This document shows, piece by piece, positions 1 through 6,899 of a stretch of 64,000 nt of DNA; positions within the stretch are counted from its first letter, which is position 1; every line of letters starts with the position of its first letter. This stretch comes from Xanthomonas chitinilytica (GTDB lineage: Bacteria; Pseudomonadota; Gammaproteobacteria; Xanthomonadales; Xanthomonadaceae), in assembly GCF_026107455.2 (NCBI RefSeq), contig NZ_JAPCHY010000015.1, forward strand, positions 16,630 through 80,629. The letters run 5' to 3'. The position numbers and the translations under genes are program-made. The notes below the pieces were generated by a model. That model was not told the DNA's origin and ran no database searches. It was given only the letters and a program-made list of their open reading frames with translations.

Positions 1-5
1 CGTCT

Positions 6-845
6 TCACGATGCCGGCTCGCGCTCGGCCCGCTTGGCCCGCTGCCACTGCGCTTCCTGTTCGGCCAGCGACAGCTGCGGCAGGGTGGTGCCGTCCTCGC
101 GCGCCTGCGCCTCCATCGCGCGGAAACGACGCTCGAACTTGAGGTTGGCCTGGCGCAGCGCGGCGCCGACGTCGACCCGGGCATGCCGCGCCAGGTTGGC
201 GCAGACGAACAGCACGTCGCCGATCTCGTCCTGCAGGCGGGCATGGTTGCCGTCCGCATCGCCGCGCTCGAATTCGGCCTGCACCTCGTCGATCTCCTCG
301 CGCAGCTTGGCCAGCACCGGCGCCGGACCCGGCCAGTCGAATCCCACCCGCGCCGCACGCGATTGCAGTTTCTGCGCACGCTGCCATTCCGGCAGGCCGC
401 GCGCGATCCCGGCCAACGCCGAATCGTCGCGCTCGCCGGCCGCCGCGCGCTCGCTGCGCTTGATCGCTTCCCAGTTGGCGCTCACGCCCTCGGCGCCGTC
501 GACGACGGTTTCGGCAAACACGTGCGGGTGGCGGCGCAGCATCTTGTCGCAGATCGAGGCGACCACGTCGGCGAAACCGAACGCGCCCTGCTCGCTGGCC
601 ATCTGCGCATGGAACACCACCTGCAGCAGCAGGTCGCCCAGTTCGTCCTTCAGCGCGGCCAGGTCGTTGCGGTCGATCGCGTCGGCCACCTCGTAGGCTT
701 CCTCGATGGTGTACGGGGCGATGCTGGAGAAGTCCTGCGCCAGGTCCCACGGACAGCCGCGCTCGCGGTCGCGCAAGCGCGCCATGATCTGCAGCAGCTG
801 CCGGATGTCGCGGTTCTCTTGCATCGGGGGCATGGCGGTGGTCAC
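6..845 (-). CDS. mazG: Nucleoside triphosphate pyrophosphohydrolase MazG
   Basis: MazG hydrolyses nucleoside triphosphates to the monophosphate and pyrophosphate in the cytoplasm, acting as a house-cleaning and stress-linked enzyme. The 279-residue product has the family's two tandem MazG domains. The first carries GCPWD, then EEAYEVADAI and ELGDLLLQ at about residues 30-75; the second carries LREEIDEVQAEF and DEIGDVLF at about residues 182-212. The acidic ExxE and ExxD clusters bind magnesium. The length is slightly above E. coli MazG. The start is uncertain: the 845 start is GTG, and in-frame ATGs lie at 833 and 824 just before the conserved region, none with a clear ribosome binding site. 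It is followed at the window edge by only five bases. It reads in the same direction as cysQ and nudE, a likely small nucleotide-metabolism operon. Family assignment is secure. Confidence 0.95.
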   Translation of the reverse strand: MTTAMPPMQENRDIRQLLQIMARLRDRERGCPWDLAQDFSSIAPYTIEEAYEVADAIDRNDLAALKDELGDLLLQVVFHAQMASEQGAFGFADVVASICDKMLRRHPHVFAETVVDGAEGVSANWEAIKRSERAAAGERDDSALAGIARGLPEWQRAQKLQSRAARVGFDWPGPAPVLAKLREEIDEVQAEFERGDADGNHARLQDEIGDVLFVCANLARHARVDVGAALRQANLKFERRFRAMEAQAREDGTTLPQLSLAEQEAQWQRAKRAEREPAS

Positions 846-879
846 GGGTCGTGGAAGGACATGCCGTTGGCGGCAGGCG

Positions 880-1701
880 TCAGGACGGGCGCGACTGCGG
901 CGTGTCCAGCCAGTCGCGCCACGGCAGCGAGGGATCGCCCAGGGCGACGAAGTCGCCGTTGAGCAGCGATTCGCGGCGGTTGTAGCGGAACGGCTTGCCG
1001 GTGTCGGCCGCCAGCAGGGCGCCGCCGGCGGCTTGCAGTACGCATTGCCCAGCGGCGGTGTCCCACTCGCTGGTCGGTCCCAGCCGCGGGTACACGTCCA
1101 GCGAGCCTTCGGCCAGGCGGCAGAATTTCAGCGAGGAACCCTGCGACACCACTTCCACCTCGCCCATCCGCGCCAGCAGCGCCTCGGTGCGTGCGCTGCG
1201 GTGCGAGCGGCTGGCCGCCACCCGCAGCGGCGCCGGGGCCGGCGTGCAGGTATGCAGCACGGTGTCGTGCAGGCCTTCGCGGCGGTAGGCGCTCTCGCCG
1301 CGGCTGGCATGCCAGACCGTGCCGGTCACCGGCGCCAGCACCACGCCCATCGCCGGGGCGCCGTGCTGGATCAGGGCGATGTTGACGCTGAACTCGCCGT
1401 TGCGCTTGACGAACTCGCGGGTGCCGTCGAGCGGGTCCACCAGCCAGTAGCTGCTCCAGTGGCGGCGGGTTTCCCACGGCATGATCGCCGACTCCTCCGA
1501 CAGCACCGGCAGGTCCGGGGTGAGCCGCGCCAGGCTCTCGACGATCACCCGGTTGGCGGCCAGGTCGGCGGCGGTGAGCGGGCTGTCGTCGTGCTTGCGC
1601 TCGACCTCGAAGCCGGCGGCGTACACCTTCATGATCGCCGCCGCCGCGTCCTGGGCGATGGCGATGACGGTCTCGCGCAGGTCGTTGTCGAGCCGGCTCA
1701 T
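880..1701 (-). CDS. cysQ: 3'(2'),5'-bisphosphate nucleotidase CysQ
   Basis: CysQ removes the 3'-phosphate from 3'-phosphoadenosine 5'-phosphate, the by-product of sulfate assimilation, in the cytoplasm. The 273-residue product belongs to the inositol monophosphatase superfamily. It shows the metal-binding motifs LSEES at about residues 66-70, DPLDGTREF at about 87-95 and EWDTAAGQ near residue 205. The start at 1701 is chosen because ATG there overlaps the nudE stop by four bases (ATGA), giving translational coupling; the open frame continues upstream inside nudE but that part is not plausible protein. It lies between mazG and nudE, all read leftwards. SuhB-type inositol phosphatases share the motifs, but the length and the NudE neighbour favour CysQ. 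Confidence 0.93.
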   Translation of the reverse strand: MSRLDNDLRETVIAIAQDAAAAIMKVYAAGFEVERKHDDSPLTAADLAANRVIVESLARLTPDLPVLSEESAIMPWETRRHWSSYWLVDPLDGTREFVKRNGEFSVNIALIQHGAPAMGVVLAPVTGTVWHASRGESAYRREGLHDTVLHTCTPAPAPLRVAASRSHRSARTEALLARMGEVEVVSQGSSLKFCRLAEGSLDVYPRLGPTSEWDTAAGQCVLQAAGGALLAADTGKPFRYNRRESLLNGDFVALGDPSLPWRDWLDTPQSRPS

Positions 1702-2246
1702 CGCTGCGCTCCCAGCCATTCGCGGGCGATGAACAGCGCCGCGAGCGAACGCCCTTCGGAAAAGTCCTCGCGCAGCATCAGCCGGTCCAGCTCGGCCAGC
1801 TTCCACGGCACCACTTCCAGCTCCTCCGGCTCGTCGCCGGCCAGTCGCTCCGGATACAGGTCGCGCGCCAGCACCAGCCACGACTGGTGGCTCATGTAGG
1901 TCGGCGCCAGCGTCATCGCGCGCAGCACGTCGACGCGGCGCGCACCGTAGCCGGCCTCTTCCTTCAGCTCGCGGTCGGCCGCCTGTTCCGGCGTCTCGCC
2001 GGCGTCGATGCGGCCCTTCACCAGCCCCAGTTCGTAGCGGTGCATGCCGGCGGCGTACTCGCGCACCAGCAGCACGGTCTCGTCGTCGAGCATCGGCACC
2101 ACCACCACCGCGCCGTGGCCGCGGCTGACCAGCCGTTCGAAGCGGCGGCGTTCGCCGTTGGAGAACTCCAGGTCCAGCTGCTGCAGCAGGAACGGGCCGT
2201 TTTCGTGGTCGACCACGTCGTGGATGATCGGCAGGCGGCGGCTCAT
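1698..2246 (-). CDS. nudE: ADP compounds hydrolase NudE (Nudix family)
   Basis: The 182-residue product is a Nudix hydrolase that cleaves ADP-linked compounds such as ADP-ribose, Ap3A and NADH. The Nudix box runs at about residues 78-100: GRIDAGETPEQAADRE followed by LKEEAGYG, with the RE and EE residues that bind magnesium intact. An adjacent stretch, APTYMSHQSWLVLA, is typical of the NudE branch. The start at 2246 is an ATG, and the gene opens a leftward unit with cysQ (4-base overlap) and mazG. It is divergent from bioA, with 74 bases between the two starts holding both promoters. I see no consensus sigma-70 boxes there. The NudE assignment is firm at family level; the exact substrate is inferred. 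Confidence 0.92.
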   Translation of the reverse strand: MSRRLPIIHDVVDHENGPFLLQQLDLEFSNGERRRFERLVSRGHGAVVVVPMLDDETVLLVREYAAGMHRYELGLVKGRIDAGETPEQAADRELKEEAGYGARRVDVLRAMTLAPTYMSHQSWLVLARDLYPERLAGDEPEELEVVPWKLAELDRLMLREDFSEGRSLAALFIAREWLGAQR

Positions 2247-2320
2247 GCGGGGCTCCCGCCGCGGCCGGTCCGGCAGGCCGATAGAATGTGCGCAAGCGAG
2301 AACGTTTTCATGAGCCCGAA

Positions 2321-3712
2321 ATGCTAGCAGACCCAGCCTCCTCCCCGCTGGCCGACCAGTGGCGGCAACGCGACCTGGCCGTGCTGTGGCACCCGTGCAC
2401 GCAGATGCGCGAGCACCCGGACACCCTGCCGCTGGTGCCGATCGCCCATGGCCAGGGCGCCTGGCTGGTCGGCCACGACGGCCACCGCTACCTGGATGCG
2501 GTCAGCAGCTGGTGGACCAACCTGTTCGGCCATGCCGAACCGCGCATCGCCGCCGCCATCGCCGCACAGGCCGGCCGGCTGGAGCAGGTGATGCTGGCCG
2601 GGTTCAGCCATGAACCGGCGGTACGGCTGGCCGAACGGCTGCTCCAGATCGCCCCGCGCCAGTCCGGGCGCGCGCCGCTGGCCAAGGTGTTCTATGCCGA
2701 CAACGGCTCGGCCGGGGTCGAGGTGGCGCTGAAGATGGCGTTCCACTACTTCCGCAACCGCGGCGAGCACCACCGCACCCGCTTCGTCGCGCTGGAGAAC
2801 GGCTACCACGGCGAAACCCTCGGCGCGCTGGCGGTGGGCGACATCCCGCTGTACCGCCGCGTCTATGCGCCGCTGTTGGCCGAGGCGCTGTTCGCACCCT
2901 CGCCCGACGCCTACCAGGCCGAGCCGGGACAGAGCCCGGCGCAGCGTGCGCACCAGGCCGCCGATGCGCTGGCCAACCTGTTCGACCAGCATCCGGGCGA
3001 GATCTGCGCGGTGATCCTGGAGCCGCGGCTGCAATGCGCCGGCGGCATGCGCATGCACGATCCGGTGTACCTGCAGCGCGCGCGCGCGTTGTGCGACGCC
3101 AATGGCGCGTTCCTGATCGCCGACGAGATCGCCACCGGCTTCGGCCGCACCGGCACCCTGTTCGCCTGCGAGCAGGCCGCGGTGATGCCGGACCTGCTGT
3201 GCCTGTCCAAGGGCCTGACCGGCGGCTTCCTGCCGCTGTCGGCGGTGCTGGCCACGCAGGCGCTGTACGACGCCTTCCTCGACGATTCGCGCGAGCGCGC
3301 GTTCCTGCATTCGCACAGCTACACCGGCAACCCGCTGGCCTGCGCGGCGGCGCTGGCCTCGCTGGACATCTTCGCCAGCGACGACGTGATCGAGCGCAAC
3401 CGCGGCACCGCCGAGGTCATGCGCCGGCTGGCGGCACCGTTCGTCGACCATCCGCACGTGGCCGACGTGCGCCAGGCCGGCATGGTGGTGGCGTTCGAAC
3501 TGGCCCGCAACGGCGACCGGCGCACCCCGTTCGAGCCCGGCGCGCGGATCGGCCTGCACGCCTACCGGGCCGCGCTCAGGCGCGGGGTGGTGCTGCGTCC
3601 GCTCGGCGACGTGCTGTACTGGATGCCGCCGTACTGCATCGACGACGAACAGCTGGACCTGCTGGCGCAGACCACGCTGGCGGCCATCGACGAGGCCGTC
3701 GCATGCGCCTGA
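2321..3712 (+). CDS. bioA: Adenosylmethionine-8-amino-7-oxononanoate aminotransferase BioA
   Basis: BioA transfers the amino group of S-adenosylmethionine to 8-amino-7-oxononanoate, making diaminopelargonate in biotin synthesis; it is cytoplasmic and PLP-dependent. The 463-residue product is a class III aminotransferase. It has the BioA substrate motif HPCTQM near the N-terminus, SSWWTNLFGH at about residues 60-70, the PLP-binding segment FLIADEIATGFGRTG, and the catalytic lysine in CLSKGLTGG at about residue 297. ATG 2321 is chosen because the open frame upstream is short and not conserved-looking. It overlaps rsmE by ten bases, so the two are translationally coupled. No other biotin gene is in the window, and a BirA-like operator could not be recognised. 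Confidence 0.96.
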   Translation: MLADPASSPLADQWRQRDLAVLWHPCTQMREHPDTLPLVPIAHGQGAWLVGHDGHRYLDAVSSWWTNLFGHAEPRIAAAIAAQAGRLEQVMLAGFSHEPAVRLAERLLQIAPRQSGRAPLAKVFYADNGSAGVEVALKMAFHYFRNRGEHHRTRFVALENGYHGETLGALAVGDIPLYRRVYAPLLAEALFAPSPDAYQAEPGQSPAQRAHQAADALANLFDQHPGEICAVILEPRLQCAGGMRMHDPVYLQRARALCDANGAFLIADEIATGFGRTGTLFACEQAAVMPDLLCLSKGLTGGFLPLSAVLATQALYDAFLDDSRERAFLHSHSYTGNPLACAAALASLDIFASDDVIERNRGTAEVMRRLAAPFVDHPHVADVRQAGMVVAFELARNGDRRTPFEPGARIGLHAYRAALRRGVVLRPLGDVLYWMPPYCIDDEQLDLLAQTTLAAIDEAVACA

Positions 3713-4437
3713 CCCGCTGCCATGTCGAATCGACGCTGGAACCCGGCGCCGAGATCGTGCTGCCCGAGGACGCCGCCAACCACCTGGTGCGGGTGATGCG
3801 CCTGCGCGAAGGCGAGCTCTGCGTGCTGTTCAACGGCGACGGCCGCGACTACCCGGCGCGGCTGCTCGCCGCCGGCAAGCGCGAGGCGCGGGTGCGGATC
3901 GAGGCGGCGCAGGTCGTCGACAACGAGTCGCCGCTGCGCATCACCCTGCTGCAGGGCATCGCCCGCGGCGAGAAGATGGACCTGATCCTGCAGAAGGCCA
4001 CCGAGCTGGGCGTGGCGGCAGTGATGCCGGTCAACGCCGAGCGCACCGAGGTCAAGCTGGATGCGGCGCGGACGGAGAAGCGGCTTGCGCACTGGCACAG
4101 CGTGATCGCCTCGGCCTGTGGCCAGTCCGGCCGCGCACGGGTACCGGAGCTGTCGCCGCCGCGGCCGCTGCAGGAGGCGGCCCGCACGCTGCCGGCGGAG
4201 CTGCTCAGGCTCACCCTCGACCCGCAGGGCGAGTACCGGCTGGCGACGCTGCCGGCGGCACCGGCCGCGGGCGTGGCGATCGCCATCGGCCCGGAAGGCG
4301 GCTGGTCGCCGCGCGATCGCCAGGCGCTGCAGGAAGCCGGCTTCCAAGGATTGCAGCTGGGCCCGCGCATCCTGCGCACCGAAACCGCCGGACTGGCCGC
4401 GATCGCCGCGCTGCAGGCCCGGTTCGGCGACCTGTAG
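3703..4437 (+). CDS. rsmE: 16S rRNA (uracil-1498-N3)-methyltransferase RsmE
   Basis: RsmE methylates N3 of U1498 in 16S rRNA within the assembled 30S subunit, using S-adenosylmethionine. The 244-residue product has the N-terminal PUA-like part (residues 1-75, with NHLVRVMRLREGE) and a C-terminal SPOUT knot containing LQKATELGV, the SAM-loop IGPEGGWS at about residues 196-203 and LGPRILRTETA near the end. All are diagnostic. The ATG lies inside the end of bioA (ten-base overlap). It is the last gene of the pair; the following 690 bases hold no recognisable gene. Confidence 0.96.
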   Translation: MRLTRCHVESTLEPGAEIVLPEDAANHLVRVMRLREGELCVLFNGDGRDYPARLLAAGKREARVRIEAAQVVDNESPLRITLLQGIARGEKMDLILQKATELGVAAVMPVNAERTEVKLDAARTEKRLAHWHSVIASACGQSGRARVPELSPPRPLQEAARTLPAELLRLTLDPQGEYRLATLPAAPAAGVAIAIGPEGGWSPRDRQALQEAGFQGLQLGPRILRTETAGLAAIAALQARFGDL

Positions 4438-5063
4438 GGGCGCGAAACGGGGCGGCGGGAAGCGGCCGACGCGTTGCACATCTCCGCTGCGGCCCGATGC
4501 CGTGGATCGGGCAACGCTTCCCCCCGCAGCGTGGGCCTTGCCGCGGCGACCTCCTGGCAACGTCGTTGCGACCGGTGCCCGCATCGCGACAGACCGGGAG
4601 CGGCCAACGGAACCCGTCGTCGCCACGGCTCGTGGTCCCGACCAGATGCGTTTCGGCAGCCGAAGCGGGTCGGGCGGGAAGCGCACTTCGACAGCCGCAA
4701 ACCGCTCATCCGGTACGTTGACCATTCCCGGGCGGGCGTTGGCCCCCAGCTGTCCGCGGAAACGGCCGGGACCGGGTTCGCGGATTCTTCCGGATCGTCG
4801 TTCCCGCGCAGGCGGGTGATACAGCGCCCCTCGTGCAGATGAAGCCATTGCGCCCGGGATCCGCGCCCATCGCGGGCAGGCCAGCGCCTCGCGCTGTGGT
4901 GAAGCTTCCGCCGCCTGCGCAGGATGACGGCGGATCTCCTGCGCGATACGACCGAGGCGGTTCCCACCGACCATGCCGGTTGCTGCCTCCCACCCACGAC
5001 GACGGACGGCAATCAGCAGACCCGCGCGCCATTCGCCGTCGGCTTGCCCCCTGCTACGCGGGC
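4438..5063. other. Non-coding stretch between rsmE and the chemosensory operon
   Basis: About 620 bases without a supportable gene between the convergent ends of rsmE and the Pil-Chp operon. Open frames exist in several registers because of the high GC content, but none reads as a plausible protein or has a ribosome binding site. The only structure I can see is the imperfect inverted repeat described separately (4796-4930) and the terminator that follows (5064-5098). The first 350 bases may be decayed coding sequence, but no recognisable domain survives. Confidence 0.6.
4796..4930. repeat. REP-like imperfect inverted repeat pair
   Basis: Two arms face each other: cgttcccgcgcaggcggg (4799-4816) and ccgcctgcgcaggatgacgg (4911-4930). 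The reverse complement of the second matches the first except for a few bases around one indel. Each arm has its own short CCGC/GCGG palindrome. The arrangement and the CCCGC-GCGGG core resemble the dispersed intergenic palindromes common in xanthomonads. About 95 bases separate the arms. It sits between convergent transcription units, the usual place for such elements. Confidence 0.6.
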
Positions 5064-5098
5064 GGAAAACGCAAGAGGCCGCGATCGCTCGCAGCCTC
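5064..5098 (-). terminator. Rho-independent terminator of the Pil-Chp operon
   Basis: On the minus strand GAGGCTGCGA and TCGCGGCCTC form a ten-pair stem (one T-G pair) closed by a GCGA tetraloop, followed by TTGCGTTTT. It lies 32 bases past the stop of the last gene of the operon. The tail is interrupted by GCG but otherwise canonical. Confidence 0.75.
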
Positions 5099-5130
5099 CA
5101 CGTTGCGGCATGTTGCGGTCGGCGCCCCGG

Positions 5131-5598
5131 TCAGGCGGCCAGGCTCTGCGCGATGGCCGCTTCCAGTGCGTCCAGGTCCGGCAGCAACGCGCTCTGCTCG
5201 CCCAGCAGCACGCGCATGTGCACGCCCTGCGGCAGGGTTTCTTCCGATGCGTCGGCCAGCAGGCCGTCGCGCGGCACCGCGATCAGCTGCGGGAAGGTCT
5301 GGGTCAGCAGCGCGAAGTACGGCAACTCGGGATTGCCGCCCAGCGCCTTGAGCACCACGATCTTGTTGTTGGCCGCCACCGCTTCCTCGCCCAGCCCGCT
5401 GAAGCGCGCGAATGCCAGCAGCGGCACGTTCCAGCCGTGCCAGGCGATCTGCCCGGCCAGCCATGCCGGCGCGTTGGGCACCGGCTCCACCGCCACCCGC
5501 GACATCACCTCGGCGACGGTCGCGTTGGGCAGCAGCACGCGTTCGCTGCCGGCCTGGATCAGGACGCCTCGGATTTCGTCGTTGCTGGCGTAGCTCAT
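5131..5598 (-). CDS. chpC: CheW-like coupling protein, ChpC-type
   Basis: A 155-residue CheW-domain protein, the last gene of the Pil-Chp operon. In Pseudomonas, ChpC is the second CheW-like protein of the type IV pilus chemosensory system and is thought to couple further receptors to the ChpA kinase. The sequence has the beta-rich CheW layout: RGVLIQAGSERVLLP at the start, APAWLAGQIAWHGWNVPLL in the middle (equivalent to the usual G-x-x-N-x-R-G region) and NNKIVVLKAL. The start at ATG 5598 avoids a 46-codon upstream extension that overlaps chpB and reads as low-quality sequence. It follows the chpB-like gene by 35 bases and is followed by a hairpin terminator. Position plus the CheW fold support ChpC; orthology is inferred. 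Confidence 0.75.
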   Translation of the reverse strand: MSYASNDEIRGVLIQAGSERVLLPNATVAEVMSRVAVEPVPNAPAWLAGQIAWHGWNVPLLAFARFSGLGEEAVAANNKIVVLKALGGNPELPYFALLTQTFPQLIAVPRDGLLADASEETLPQGVHMRVLLGEQSALLPDLDALEAAIAQSLAA

Positions 5599-5633
5599 CG
5601 GATGTTCCTGGGTCGTTGGGTGGGGAACGCCAT

Positions 5634-6899
5634 TCAGGCGCCCCAATGTTCGGACAGGGCCTGCGCCAGCTGCACCGGATCGCCGGCAGGCATGCCGGCG
5701 ACGGCGAGTCGGCTGGCCGCACCCGGGTCGTAGCAACCTTCGCCGATCTGGCCGCCCACCCAGCCGCCCTGCGCGGCCACCGCCAGCACGTCGTCCACCT
5801 GCGCCTGGTCGGCGCCGCTGAGCATCAGCACCGCGCTCTGCGCTGCCGGCAACGCGGCCACCACCTGGGTACCGCCGGCGCCGGCGACGAAGCGCAGCCG
5901 GTCTTCCGCGCAGGACACGCCCACGTCGTCGGGCAGGATGTAGATCTGCGCCGCCTCGACCGGTTGCCCGGCCTCGGCCAGCGTCACCGGCAACGGCGTG
6001 ACCCGCGCCATCTGCTTGACCAGGTTGCCGTAGCGTCCGCCGTCCAGGCGCAGCTGCACCAGCACCGGGCGGTTGAAGGTTTCCGGCAGCGCCGCCAGCA
6101 GGCGCCGCACCGCATCGGGTCCGCCGATGCCGGCCAGCACCAGCAGCGCACCGCCGGCCTCGGCAGTACCTTCCGGCTCCAGCTCCAGCAGCGACAGGCC
6201 GCCGGTGGAGAACTCGGCCGCCGGCTCCGCCGGCGCGGCCACAGCCGCGGCCGGTGCGACCAGCGCATCGTCCTCGACCAGCGACCAGCTGCTGAAATCC
6301 GGCGCCGCCGGCAACGGTGGCGGCGTGGCCGCCACCGGGGCGGCGACCGGTTCGGCGGCAACCTCGGCAAGCGTGGGCGCGGGTGCCGCCGGTGGCGCGT
6401 ACAGGCCATCGCCGGGCAGCGCCGGCGCGGCATCCACCGCTTCTTCCAGGTGGAATTCCAGCGGCGCGTCGGAATGCAGCTGCGCCGGCGTCACCGGCAG
6501 GCCGGGCTCGGGCTGCGGCGAGGTCTCGTTCTCGTGGCCCGGCGGCAGCACGTTGTCGTGGCCGTGCAGCTTGGCCGCCAGGTGTCGCACCCAGCGCTGC
6601 GCCTCCCAGCCCTCGCGACGGGCGGCCAGTTCGGCCTCGTCGAAGATCAGGGTCAGGTGCGACGCGCCCAGTGCCGGTTCGAGGCGTTCCAGCGCGTCCT
6701 CGATGGCCGGTTCCAGGGCGATCAGCACCACCGCCGGCGCGGCATCGTCCAGGGTCTGCGGCTCCAGCGTGGTCGGGTCGTCCTCCAGCACGATGTGGCC
6801 GCCGGCGTGGGATACCGCCTCGCGCAGGCGCTCGCGCGCCTGGCCGGGACGGGCCAGCAGGGCGACCGGCTTGCCGCTGTCGATATCATTCACGGGCAC
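5634..6899 (-). CDS. chpB: ChpB/CheB-like protein lacking the methylesterase catalytic triad
   Basis: A 421-residue protein in the position of chpB, the chemoreceptor methylesterase of the Pil-Chp system. Residues 10-90 look like a degenerate receiver domain, 125-245 are a Pro/Ala-rich linker, and 250-421 align by eye with the CheB catalytic domain (LAGIGGPDAVRRLLAALPE corresponds to the GASTGG region). The catalytic serine is replaced by Gly257, the histidine of the QHM motif by Leu283, and the aspartate of the TGMGxDG motif by Ala366. The fold appears kept while catalysis should be lost. It starts with GTG at 6899 (a second in-frame GTG is at 6893), overlapping the chpA stop by 14 bases. 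It may act as a structural or sequestering partner. Annotation tools may still call it a protein-glutamate methylesterase. Confidence 0.8.
   Translation of the reverse strand: MPVNDIDSGKPVALLARPGQARERLREAVSHAGGHIVLEDDPTTLEPQTLDDAAPAVVLIALEPAIEDALERLEPALGASHLTLIFDEAELAARREGWEAQRWVRHLAAKLHGHDNVLPPGHENETSPQPEPGLPVTPAQLHSDAPLEFHLEEAVDAAPALPGDGLYAPPAAPAPTLAEVAAEPVAAPVAATPPPLPAAPDFSSWSLVEDDALVAPAAAVAAPAEPAAEFSTGGLSLLELEPEGTAEAGGALLVLAGIGGPDAVRRLLAALPETFNRPVLVQLRLDGGRYGNLVKQMARVTPLPVTLAEAGQPVEAAQIYILPDDVGVSCAEDRLRFVAGAGGTQVVAALPAAQSAVLMLSGADQAQVDDVLAVAAQGGWVGGQIGEGCYDPGAASRLAVAGMPAGDPVQLAQALSEHWGA

Noticed and set aside
3562..4974. Long open frames antisense to rsmE and running into the non-coding gap
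   Set aside because: GC-driven shadows of rsmE and bioA with no protein-like features.
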